Assembly: GCF_900103405.1 (NCBI RefSeq)
Contig: NZ_FNHX01000006.1
Span: forward strand, 62,001-126,000
DNA: 64,000 nt
Direction of reading: 5' to 3'
DNA from: Polaromonas sp. JS666
GTDB lineage: Bacteria > Pseudomonadota > Gammaproteobacteria > Burkholderiales > Burkholderiaceae_C
Below, piece by piece: positions 25,207-36,378 of the stretch (position 1 is its first letter; every line of letters begins with the position of its first letter). Both the position numbers and the translations under genes were made by a program. The notes below the pieces were generated by a model. It did no database searches. It was not told where the DNA came from and was given only the letters and a program-made list of their open reading frames with translations.

Positions 25207-25223
25207 AGCACGTACCGTGCCAA
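25207..25223 (-). promoter_or_regulatory. Sigma-54-type -24/-12 promoter for glnK-amtB
   Basis: On the minus strand the sequence TTGGCACGGTACGTGCT matches the YTGGCACGRNNNTTGCW consensus at every defined position but one (G for T at the first base of the -12 element); GG and GC are correctly ten bases apart. Transcription would start near 25196, about 147 nt before the glnK ATG. An NtrC-like site, AGCACC-N5-GGGGCG, lies at 25302-25318, about 115 bp upstream of that start. Confidence 0.7.
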
Positions 25224-25360
25224 AGCAAGCCCCTTGACCGGGCGCGGTCCACCCGCTTCGCGCTTGCCACGTTGAACACGGGAATCCAAAAAAACACGAT
25301 AAGCACCAGATTGGGGCGTTTACAACGCACAACTTTGGAGCATCACCAGGGAGTTAGTTC
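25224..25360. other. Rest of the glnK/comM divergent intergenic region
   Basis: The 311-bp region between glnK and comM holds the sigma-54-type promoter, an NtrC-like dyad (25302-25318) and a long glnK leader with no further gene. GGGAGT lies 12 bp before the comM ATG as its ribosome site. A short A-rich run (25287-25295) is the only other feature. Confidence 0.5.
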
Positions 25361-26911
25361 ATGAGCCTGTCTTTAGTGCACAGCCGCGCCTTGCTGGGGC
25401 TGGAAGCGCGGCCCGTCCGCGTCGAGGTCCACCTGGCCAACGGCCTGCCCAGCTTCACGCTGGTCGGCCTGGCCGAAACCGAGGTCAAGGAGGCCCGCGA
25501 ACGCGTGCGCTCCGCCATCCAGAACACCGGCCTGGAGTTTCCCGCCAACAAGAGGATCACCGTCAACCTGGCGCCGGCCGACCTGCCCAAGGATTCCGGC
25601 CGCTTCGACCTGCCGATCGCCCTGGGCATCCTGGCGGCCAGCGGCCAGGTCGACGCCCGCAAGCTTGAAGGCTATGAGTTCGCCGGCGAACTGTCCCTGG
25701 GCGGCGACCTGCGGCCCGTGCGCGGCGCGCTGGCCATGAGCCTGGCGCTGGCCCGCCCCGGGCGTGACACCGCCGGCGCCGAAAAACTGCCCAAATTGGT
25801 GCTGCCGGACGCCAGCGCCCAGGAGGCGGCCCTGGTGCCCGGCGCGGAAATCTTCCGGGCGCTGCATTTACTCGACGTGGTCAGGCAGTTTTTGCCGGGG
25901 GAGGCCCCCGTGGAGGCGCTGGATGGCTGGTCGCGGGTGAAGCCGGCAGCGCCGCCCCCGCAGTCGGCCTACCCGGACCTGGCCGACGTGAAAGGCCAGG
26001 CCGCGGCCCGGCGCGCCCTGGAAATCGCGGCCGCCGGCGGCCACAGCGTGCTCATGATGGGCGCGCCCGGCTCCGGCAAATCCATGCTGGCGCAGCGTTT
26101 TGCCGGCCTGCTGCCGGCCATGAGCACCGAAGAGGCGCTGGAAAGCGCGGCGGTGGCCTCCCTGGGCGGCCGCTTTTCGCTGGATAAATGGGCGCTGCGC
26201 CCGACCTGCGCACCCCACCATACCGCCAGTGCCGTGGCCCTGGTCGGCGGCGGCTCGCCGCCGCGGCCCGGCGAGATCTCGCTGGCGCACCGCGGCGTGC
26301 TGTTTCTTGACGAGCTGCCCGAGTTTCCGCGCGCGGCGCTGGAGGCGCTGCGCGAGCCTCTGGAGTCCGGCAGCATCACCATCTCGCGGGCCGCCCAGCG
26401 CGCCGAGTTTCCGGCCCGCTTCCAGCTGGTCGCAGCCATGAACCCCTGCCCCTGCGGCTACCTGGGCTCCAGTCTGCGGGCCTGCCGCTGCTCGCCCGAG
26501 CAGGTCTCGCGCTACCAGGGCAAACTCAGCGGCCCGCTGCTGGACCGCATAGACCTGCATGTGGAAGTCGGCGCCCTGGCAGCCGATGAACTCGTGAACA
26601 CGCCGCCCGGCGAGGCCACGGCCGATATCCGGCGCCGGGTGGTCGCGGCGCGCGAGCGCGCCCTGGCCCGGCAAGGCAGCACCAACCAGGCGCTGGCAGG
26701 CCAGGCCATAGACGCGCAATGCCAGCTCGATGACACGGCCGCGAAATTCCTCAACACCGCGGCCGCCCGCCTGGGCTGGTCGGGGCGCAGCATCCATCGC
26801 TGCCTGAAAGTCGCCAGGACGATTGCCGACCTGGCCGGCGCGCAGGTGGTGCAGACGGTCCATGTTGCGGAGGCGGTGCAGTACCGCCGGGCGCTCAAGG
26901 CCGCCCCGTGA
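25361..26911 (+). CDS. comM: YifB/ComM family AAA+ ATPase
   Basis: 516 residues, normal for ComM. The N-terminal Lon-like domain starts MSLSLVHSRALLGLEA and contains GLPSFTLVGLAETEVKEARERV. The Mg-chelatase-like AAA+ core has Walker A GAPGSGKSMLAQRF and Walker B GVLFLDELPEF. NPCPCGYLG...CRCSPEQVSRYQGKLSGPLLDRIDLHVEV is the diagnostic cysteine-containing block. ComM is a hexameric branch-migration helicase that extends recombined DNA during natural transformation (Vibrio, Haemophilus). It is divergent from glnK and convergent with the HdeD-like gene. Confidence 0.95.
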   Translation: MSLSLVHSRALLGLEARPVRVEVHLANGLPSFTLVGLAETEVKEARERVRSAIQNTGLEFPANKRITVNLAPADLPKDSGRFDLPIALGILAASGQVDARKLEGYEFAGELSLGGDLRPVRGALAMSLALARPGRDTAGAEKLPKLVLPDASAQEAALVPGAEIFRALHLLDVVRQFLPGEAPVEALDGWSRVKPAAPPPQSAYPDLADVKGQAAARRALEIAAAGGHSVLMMGAPGSGKSMLAQRFAGLLPAMSTEEALESAAVASLGGRFSLDKWALRPTCAPHHTASAVALVGGGSPPRPGEISLAHRGVLFLDELPEFPRAALEALREPLESGSITISRAAQRAEFPARFQLVAAMNPCPCGYLGSSLRACRCSPEQVSRYQGKLSGPLLDRIDLHVEVGALAADELVNTPPGEATADIRRRVVAARERALARQGSTNQALAGQAIDAQCQLDDTAAKFLNTAAARLGWSGRSIHRCLKVARTIADLAGAQVVQTVHVAEAVQYRRALKAAP

Positions 26912-26923
26912 GGTCCTGGTTCT

Positions 26924-28252
26924 TCAATCCACGCGCAGCCTGCGCGCCTTGCGGGTCTTCCACCAGCGCGAAAGATGCACCTTCAGGTCGTGGCGCGGGT
27001 GGGTGATGCGCCGGATCGCGCTCACGTAGTCGAGCGCCAGCCCCGGCGTCCAGGCCATGGACTCGGCGCGCACCCGGGCGCTGCCGGCCATCCAGACGTC
27101 GGGATGCAAGGCAAGCCGCAGCAGGGTCCGCCAGAAGGGCTTATCCGCAAAGACGCCTTCCATGGCCGCGTCCACGGCCTGCGTGACCACAACGGAGCAG
27201 TTGCGATGGGTGAGGTTGTAGGTGTCGTCCTGGCGATACACGTCCCAGAAGGCCTGGAGGTAGCTGCGGTTGTAGACGCGGAAATGCAGCTTGTGCGTGG
27301 AAGGACGGGTCGCCGCGGCCTCTTCGGCATAAGAGGGCAGCCAGACGCCGGGATGGTCGTTGCCGGAGGTGGCGCGCAAGTGGTCGACCAGGTTGGCCTG
27401 CGTAATGGCCAGGCGAACTCGCGGGTGGTGGCTGATGTACAGGCCGTCCTCGCACTCAAGCGCCACATGGCCGGTTGAAACACGGCCCTTCTTTGTCATG
27501 GAGGCGATGTAGCGCTCGATCAGCGGAAGGCGTATGCGGTCCTTGTCGTCGTCCACCGCATCGACCGCCGTCCAGACATGCACGATCATGTGGCCGGCGG
27601 CGGCATTTGCGGCCAGCGTTTCGGCCGTGGCCGGCGCCGCATCTGGTTGAAGCACCCGGGTGCCGCTGTAAAGCTCGACGGCCGCCAGCCGGGAGCCGCG
27701 CGGCAGGCGCCTGAGCCGCCAGGCGCCGCGCATCAGGATGTGGCCGCCCGCGATAAGCGCCAGGCCCGTACACAGCGAGACATTCATGCTCGAGGGCACC
27801 GGCCAGTTGGTCAGCAGCAGCAGCGCCAAGACCAGGTAGGCCCAGCCTATCAGGTTGGACTTGCGCCAGCTCGGGTAGCGGATCAGCCAGCTGGAGGCAA
27901 TGCGGATCAGGCCGTTGAAAGTGAAAGCCGCGCCGAACAGAATGCCGGCGGCAATCGAGTTGTCCCAGGGGAAATCGAGCACCAGGCAGGCGAACACCAC
28001 CATGGCCGCGCCGCGCAGCATCTCAAAACGGCGCCGCTCCCGCGCGTGGGTGGCGCCCACCACCAGCTCGACCACCCCCTGGGCCAGCAACACCGCGCCC
28101 AGGACCCAGGTGGCCACATCGGCCACGCCATCGACCAAATCAACCAGGAGCAGGATGCCCAAGATGGCGGTCAGCACACCCGCCGCCATGAAAATTTTCC
28201 AGCGCTTGACCAGCGCATCGCCGCCAAAAAGAATCAACGCAAGTCTGAACAT
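26924..28252 (-). CDS. HdeD-like membrane domain fused to a His/Cys peptidase-like domain
   Basis: 442 residues. Residues about 15-180 are six membrane helices of the HdeD/DUF308 type (acid-resistance membrane proteins). From about 200 a soluble domain follows, with GHVAL around H262 and THRNCSVVV around C352. This His-before-Cys order, and the wording round the cysteine, resemble permuted papain-like folds (YaeF/YiiX or DUF4105 groups). That domain call is an inference from motifs, not a search. The gene is followed downstream by comM in opposite orientation. Possible roles are cell-wall or lipid hydrolysis; none is proven. Confidence 0.7.
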   Translation of the reverse strand: MFRLALILFGGDALVKRWKIFMAAGVLTAILGILLLVDLVDGVADVATWVLGAVLLAQGVVELVVGATHARERRRFEMLRGAAMVVFACLVLDFPWDNSIAAGILFGAAFTFNGLIRIASSWLIRYPSWRKSNLIGWAYLVLALLLLTNWPVPSSMNVSLCTGLALIAGGHILMRGAWRLRRLPRGSRLAAVELYSGTRVLQPDAAPATAETLAANAAAGHMIVHVWTAVDAVDDDKDRIRLPLIERYIASMTKKGRVSTGHVALECEDGLYISHHPRVRLAITQANLVDHLRATSGNDHPGVWLPSYAEEAAATRPSTHKLHFRVYNRSYLQAFWDVYRQDDTYNLTHRNCSVVVTQAVDAAMEGVFADKPFWRTLLRLALHPDVWMAGSARVRAESMAWTPGLALDYVSAIRRITHPRHDLKVHLSRWWKTRKARRLRVD

Positions 28253-28310
28253 ATTCTTCTTCTGCTTTGCCGCCGCGCCGGCGCCCCAGGGCGGCCGGCA
28301 AGGCCGGGCT

Positions 28311-29528
28311 TCACTTCAAGGCCGGGAAATCCACCACATAGGCATCCATGGGCAAGGCCGCGCGCTGAGGGCCCTGCTGGGGCAGCGGCTGAACGACCAC
28401 CTTGCCCTGCTCCGTGGCATCGGTGGCCAGCCCCTTGACGACAAAAGCGTCGATCACATAAGGCAAGCCCTGGGACGACAGCGGGCCCATGCCGTCCGAC
28501 ACATGGAAATGCAGGTGCGGCGCCGTGGTGTTGCCCGAATTGCCCAGCAGCGCCAGCACCTGGCCGCGCTTGACGCGGTCGCCGATGCGCACCTTGAGCG
28601 AGCCGGGCTGCAGGTGGGCGTAAAAGGCGTAGTAGCCGCGGCCCAGGTCCAGGACCACGTGGTTGCCGGTGACGTTCTGCATGGTGGTGTCGGGCGGCAA
28701 GGCATTGGGCACGCGTTCGGGCAGGCCGTCGAGCACGGACACCACCTTGGCATCCGCCACGGCAATGGCTTTTTGCCCGTAGGTGGGCCAGTTTTCGTTC
28801 TTGTTGCTGTCGCCGTTGCTTTGCTGCGAGTTCGCGTCCAGCTTGATCCAGTCGATGGCAAAGCGCTGGCTCACATACAGCACGCCGTTGACGGGAATAC
28901 CGGCGCGCCGGTGCGGGACCTCCTTGCAGCAGCCGTTAAAAGCCACCCAGCCCGTTCCTTCCAGCGGCGGGCCTATCAGCGGTGCCGGCCGGGTGCTGAG
29001 GGCCACGTTGCCGCCGGTCTGCGTGGTCTGGACCGTGCCTTCACTCGCGGCTTTGACGGCGGCCGTGAGCTTGACCTCGGCGCCGGCCGTCACCACGCGG
29101 TGCGAAAGCGCTTTCGGCAGGGGCTGGCCGGGCTCCAGCACCACGTCGACCCAGAAAAAACCGGCCTGCGCCGCGTCCATGCTGTCGGTGGCGGCGCCGC
29201 CCAGCAGGGAGAAGGTGCGCGCCACGTCGGCGCCGGATACGCCGGCCAGCACCTTGCCGGAGCCGGCGTCCAGCACCTCCAGCGACACCAGCTTGACCGG
29301 CACGGCCCGCGCGTTGATCACCTGCAGCTCGTAATCGATGTGCACGCGCCCGTCGGCGCCTAGAAACGGCACGGGGCGCGAGGCGGCACTGAGCAGCACA
29401 GGGGTGTTCTGGTCGCGCGCGCCCGCGAATTCGAGCTGGTCCAGGCCCGCCTTGGGCCCGGCCGCCATCGCCTGAAAATTGCCGGCAAACAGGAGCGGGG
29501 CCAGCAGGAGCATGAAAAAACGCCGCAT
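28311..29528 (-). CDS. M23 family metallopeptidase-like protein, exported
   Basis: 405 residues with a signal peptide (MRRFFMLLLAPLLFAGNFQAMA). The N-terminal 190 residues are beta-rich and unassigned; the LytM/M23 domain spans about 200-370 with VLDLGRGYYAFYAHLQPGS, IGDRVKRGQVLALLGNSGNT and APHLHFHVSDG (H338/H340/H342). The first metal motif reads SQRFAIDW, so the position four before Asp226 is Arg rather than the usual His. It may be a specialised subfamily with a different ligand or an inactive protein. GGAGG precedes the ATG. It lies 58 bp upstream of the HdeD-like gene on the same strand, possibly as one operon. Confidence 0.88.
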   Translation of the reverse strand: MRRFFMLLLAPLLFAGNFQAMAAGPKAGLDQLEFAGARDQNTPVLLSAASRPVPFLGADGRVHIDYELQVINARAVPVKLVSLEVLDAGSGKVLAGVSGADVARTFSLLGGAATDSMDAAQAGFFWVDVVLEPGQPLPKALSHRVVTAGAEVKLTAAVKAASEGTVQTTQTGGNVALSTRPAPLIGPPLEGTGWVAFNGCCKEVPHRRAGIPVNGVLYVSQRFAIDWIKLDANSQQSNGDSNKNENWPTYGQKAIAVADAKVVSVLDGLPERVPNALPPDTTMQNVTGNHVVLDLGRGYYAFYAHLQPGSLKVRIGDRVKRGQVLALLGNSGNTTAPHLHFHVSDGMGPLSSQGLPYVIDAFVVKGLATDATEQGKVVVQPLPQQGPQRAALPMDAYVVDFPALK

Positions 29529-29590
29529 GCGATCCTCCTTGTGATGGGCCGGGTCATCATAGCGCCAAGCCCCTGGAGAGCGGACGTAAA

Positions 29591-29622
29591 AAAGCCCCGC
29601 AACAGGGGTGCTGCGGGGCTTT
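29591..29622 (-). terminator. Intrinsic terminator after the glycine-zipper gene
   Basis: Perfect 11-bp stem AAAGCCCCGCA (29591-29601) / TGCGGGGCTTT (29612-29622) with a 10-nt loop; on the minus strand it runs directly into a T tract (29588-29593). It stands 13 bp after the stop of the glycine-zipper gene. Confidence 0.92.
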
Positions 29623-29634
29623 GCTGTGGATGGA

Positions 29635-30444
29635 TCAGCGGCTGTAGTAAGGAGCGGGCTCCGCCGGCTGCGCGGCCACGGGCGCGGGCGGCGGCTTGGG
29701 ACCATAAACGGCGCCGTCATTGGTGCGCAGCACATTGCCTTCCACCGTCACGCGGCTGCCCACGCTGGGGGCGCGCGCCACTTCCACCATGCGCTGCGAA
29801 CCGTCTTCCATGCGCACGCCGACCTGGTAGACGGTTTCCTTGCGCATATGGCCTTCGATCGCATTGCCGGCAAAACCTCCGCCGACCGCGCCCAGGATGG
29901 TGGCCGCGGTGCGGCCGCCGCCATGGCCGATCTGGTTGCCGAGCACGGCGCCCAGCACGCCACCGGCGACGGCGCCCGCGCCGACACCGGCAGGTTTGGT
30001 GGAGCGTTCAACGGGCGTGACCGATTCAACGGCGCCGCACACATGGCAAACCGCGGCCACGGCCACCGGTGCGGGCGTGGGGCCGGGCGCGGGCGAAATA
30101 CCGGCGTAGCTGGGCGCGGGCGCCGGCTTGGGCGTGGGCTTGGCCACCTTCTTGGCGGGAACGGGTGCGGGTTTGGCGGGGGCTGCGGCCGGTTTTTCGG
30201 CCAGGTCGTCCGCGGCGCTGGCGCTGCTGCTGGCCGCGGCCAGAGGGGCGACCGCTTGCGGCGTTGCCTGCGGGGTGGCCAGGGCCACCGGCGGCGTGGC
30301 GCCGGCCGGGTTGCGCATCTGGTAAATCATGGTGCCGCCCATGGCCAGGACGGCAACGCCCAGAATGCCGACGGCGGCCCACAAGGGCTTGCTGGCCGAC
30401 GAGGCTTGCTGGCCGGGCTGGAGGTTTTCAGTGGATGTGTTCAT
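29635..30444 (-). CDS. Glycine-zipper 2TM domain protein
   Basis: 269 residues. An N-terminal membrane anchor (LWAAVGILGVAVLAMGGTMIY, about 21-41) is followed by a long Ala/Pro linker (about 45-125), a CHVCG pair, and a glycine-zipper module (AGAVAGGVLGAVLGNQIG...ATILGAVGGGFAGNAIEG). The C-terminal part (VYQVGVRMEDGSQRMVEVA) is the small beta domain seen with Rick_17kDa/SlyB-type outer-membrane proteins. It probably sits in the periplasm, inner-membrane anchored, and interacts with the outer membrane or wall. Regulation is unknown. A strong terminator follows. Confidence 0.85.
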   Translation of the reverse strand: MNTSTENLQPGQQASSASKPLWAAVGILGVAVLAMGGTMIYQMRNPAGATPPVALATPQATPQAVAPLAAASSSASAADDLAEKPAAAPAKPAPVPAKKVAKPTPKPAPAPSYAGISPAPGPTPAPVAVAAVCHVCGAVESVTPVERSTKPAGVGAGAVAGGVLGAVLGNQIGHGGGRTAATILGAVGGGFAGNAIEGHMRKETVYQVGVRMEDGSQRMVEVARAPSVGSRVTVEGNVLRTNDGAVYGPKPPPAPVAAQPAEPAPYYSR

Positions 30445-30628
30445 GGCAATTCCCTCTATTGAGATCAGATCGCTTGTTTAACGTTTCCCATGCCGTGAAA
30501 GTAAACACGCTTTGGCAAGCGGCTGTGTATTTATGTAAACGCTGCTTATTCTGCGGCAAAGTCGCCGTAAACGCGAATGGCCGCGGCCATCCTGGAAGCT
30601 GCCATTCCAGGAGGGTTCTGGGTGGTTC

Positions 30629-33382
<2,754 letters not shown>

Positions 33383-33385
33383 GGA

Positions 33386-33488
33386 CTCACCTTAAGGACA
33401 AGGTGAGCGTCGTTGCGGAAGGCCGCCGCTGGCGGCCGCCGTAACCCAAGCCTGACGGACGCTGGGGTCCGCTGCAACGCTCCTTGGG
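33386..33488 (-). promoter_or_regulatory. S-adenosylhomocysteine (SAH) riboswitch with Shine-Dalgarno hairpin, controlling metH2
   Basis: On the minus strand, all elements of the SAH riboswitch are present: the 5' block CCCAAGGAGCGTTGC, a P2 hairpin GGAC/GTCC, the CAGGCTTGGG segment whose CTTGGG pairs with CCCAAG as the pseudoknot, a GC-rich hairpin, and the 3' block GCAACGACGCTCACC that closes P1 (GAGCG/CGCTC, TTGC/GCAA). Its last bases, CTCACCTT (33400-33407), can instead pair with the Shine-Dalgarno AAGGTGAG (33386-33393). SAH binding should free the ribosome site, giving an on-switch, as known for ahcY/metH leaders. Confidence 0.9.
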
Positions 33489-33562
33489 TTGCCGCTATTT
33501 TAAGGGCTGAAGCCCTGTTGCGCCATTTCCCGGTGCGAAGCCCCGGGAAATGGAGTGCCTGC

Positions 33563-34540
33563 TTAATCCAGCTTGATCTTGGCCACTTTGATCAGGCGGC
33601 CGTAGTCAGCATGTTCCTTCATGACCATATAAGCAAAATCCGCCGAGGTCATGGGGCTGGGCGTGGCGCTCATGCGCGCGAACTTTTCGGCCGTGTCGGG
33701 CGTGTTGAGCGCGGCGGCAAAAGCCTTTTGCAACTGGTCCGTCGTGGCCTTGGGCAGGTTGGCCGGGCCGAAGATGCCGAACCAGGTGCTGATGTGGAAA
33801 CCGGGCAGCACGTCATTGATGGTGGGGATCTCGGTGAAGCTGCTGGAGCGGTTGATGGTGGTCACGCCGAAGGCCACCAGCTTGCCCGACTTGATGTTGG
33901 CGCTGGCCGAGGCCAGGTTGTCGAACATCAGGTCGGTCTGGCCGGACAGCAGGCTGGCCTGCGCCTGGGCCGAGCCGCTGGAAGGCAAGTGCACCACGCT
34001 GATTTTGGCCAGGCTTTTGAACAGCTCGCCGGCGAGGTGGCCGGCGCTGCCGTTGCCGCCCGAGGCATAGTTCAGCCGGCCGGGGTTCTTGCGCGCGTAG
34101 GCGATCAGGTCCTTGGTGTCCTTGATGTTCAGGCGCTTGGCCGTCTCGGCGTTCATGACCAGCACATTGGGCACACGGGCCACCAGCGTGATGGGCGTGA
34201 AGTCCTTGAGCGCGTCATAAGGCATGTTGGGATAGAGCCAGGGGTTGATGGCGTGGGTGGCGACCGCGCCCATGACCAGCGTGTGGCCGTCGGCCGGCGC
34301 CTTGGCGACCAGCGCGGCGCCCACATTGCCGCCCGAGCCGGGCCGGTTGTCGACCACCACTTCGGTTTTGAGCATGGGGCGCAGCTTGTCGGCCAGGATG
34401 TGCGCGGCATTGTCCAGCGGGCCGCCGGCCGGATAGGGAACAACGATGGTGACGGGCTTTTGCGGCGCCAGCTGCGCCTGGGCCGCCAGGGAGACGGTGG
34501 CCACGGCGAATGCCGCGGCGATCTTGATGAGTGAACGCAC
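33563..34540 (-). CDS. Tripartite tricarboxylate transporter-type receptor (Bug family)
   Basis: 325 residues with a cleavable signal (MRSLIKIAAAFAVATVSLAAQAQ). Bug landmarks are VPYPAGGPLDNAAHILADKL, VVVDNRPGSGGNVGAALVAKAPADG and INPWLYPNMPYDALKDF. It is a periplasmic carboxylate-type receptor without adjacent permease genes. The location is odd: it lies between the two halves of split metH on the same strand, separated by 178 bp from metH1 and 180 bp from metH2, the latter gap holding the SAH riboswitch. Whether it shares a transcript with metH1 is unclear. Confidence 0.93.
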   Translation of the reverse strand: MRSLIKIAAAFAVATVSLAAQAQLAPQKPVTIVVPYPAGGPLDNAAHILADKLRPMLKTEVVVDNRPGSGGNVGAALVAKAPADGHTLVMGAVATHAINPWLYPNMPYDALKDFTPITLVARVPNVLVMNAETAKRLNIKDTKDLIAYARKNPGRLNYASGGNGSAGHLAGELFKSLAKISVVHLPSSGSAQAQASLLSGQTDLMFDNLASASANIKSGKLVAFGVTTINRSSSFTEIPTINDVLPGFHISTWFGIFGPANLPKATTDQLQKAFAAALNTPDTAEKFARMSATPSPMTSADFAYMVMKEHADYGRLIKVAKIKLD

Positions 34541-34718
34541 GTTCAGGGTTTCCTTTGTGATGATGGGTTGTCCGGCCGCGGGCGGCCGCGGGGCGCGGCG
34601 CCGGAAGGTGAAAAGCCAGGCCGGACAAACGGGCCTGACTATAGCCGCTAAACGTGACGCGCCATGGGCGCACCCCGCCTGGATGGCGGGGGAGCAGACG
34701 AATGGCCGTGTTGGCCGT

Positions 34719-35765
<1,047 letters not shown>

Positions 35766-35926
35766 GCCCCAATTTTAAGGTGCGGCGGTTTTTTCGACAG
35801 GCTGCGAGGCGGCCGCGCCCGTTTTGCGCCGGGCCGCCCGCAAAAAAAGCGCGCGCCCAGAGAGGAAGGCAAACCGCGGCATGTCGCGCAGACACCATCG
35901 GCCACAATAGGGGTATTAGCCCGATC

Positions 35927-36319
35927 ATGAAAAACTTTCAACCCAAAGAAGCCTGGACCTGGCTGCAGTCGCATCCCGACGCGCTGTTCGTGGACGTGCG
36001 CATGGAAATCGAATCGCTGTACGTGGGCCGCCCGCCGGGCGTGGTCAATGTGCCGTGGTACGAATACCCCGACCTGCAGCCCGACGCGCTGAAGTTCGCC
36101 GAGGCCGTGGCGCGCGAGGCCAACAGCAAGGCGCAACCGGTACTGCTGATCTGCCGCTCCGGCAAACGCACGCTGGACGCGGGCAAGGCGCTGGAAGCGG
36201 CCGGCTTCACCGACGTGCAGCATGTGGTGCACGGCTTCGAGGGTGAGCTCGACGAGCAGTTCCAGCGCTCCACGCTCTCGGGCTGGCGCTTTGACGGCCT
36301 GCCCTGGGAGCAGATGTAG
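35927..36319 (+). CDS. Rhodanese-like domain protein
   Basis: 130 residues forming one rhodanese domain: [13 protein letters not shown] at the first strand, [12 protein letters not shown], and the active-site cysteine in [10 protein letters not shown], followed by [16 protein letters not shown]. Single-domain rhodaneses transfer sulfur as a cysteine persulfide. The LICRSGKRT loop length fits a sulfurtransferase rather than a Cdc25-like phosphatase. ATG 35927 is in a good position; a longer open frame upstream is not used. It is divergent from metH1 and precedes recQ by 59 bp. Confidence 0.9.
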   Translation: MKNFQPKEAWTWLQSHPDALFVDVRMEIESLYVGRPPGVVNVPWYEYPDLQPDALKFAEAVAREANSKAQPVLLICRSGKRTLDAGKALEAAGFTDVQHVVHGFEGELDEQFQRSTLSGWRFDGLPWEQM

Positions 36320-36378
36320 GCCCCGCCTTCCCGGCTTACCCGGCCTTCGCGCAACCCGTTTTCATTTTCATTCCGATC

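Noticed and set aside
30591-30611. Hairpin CCTGGAA/TTCCAGG after metH2 as an intrinsic terminator
   Set aside because: Short stem and no T run on the minus strand; could only assist Rho-dependent ending.
35766-35926. Cobalamin riboswitch upstream of metH1
   Set aside because: No B12-box-like sequence could be seen in the gap on either strand.
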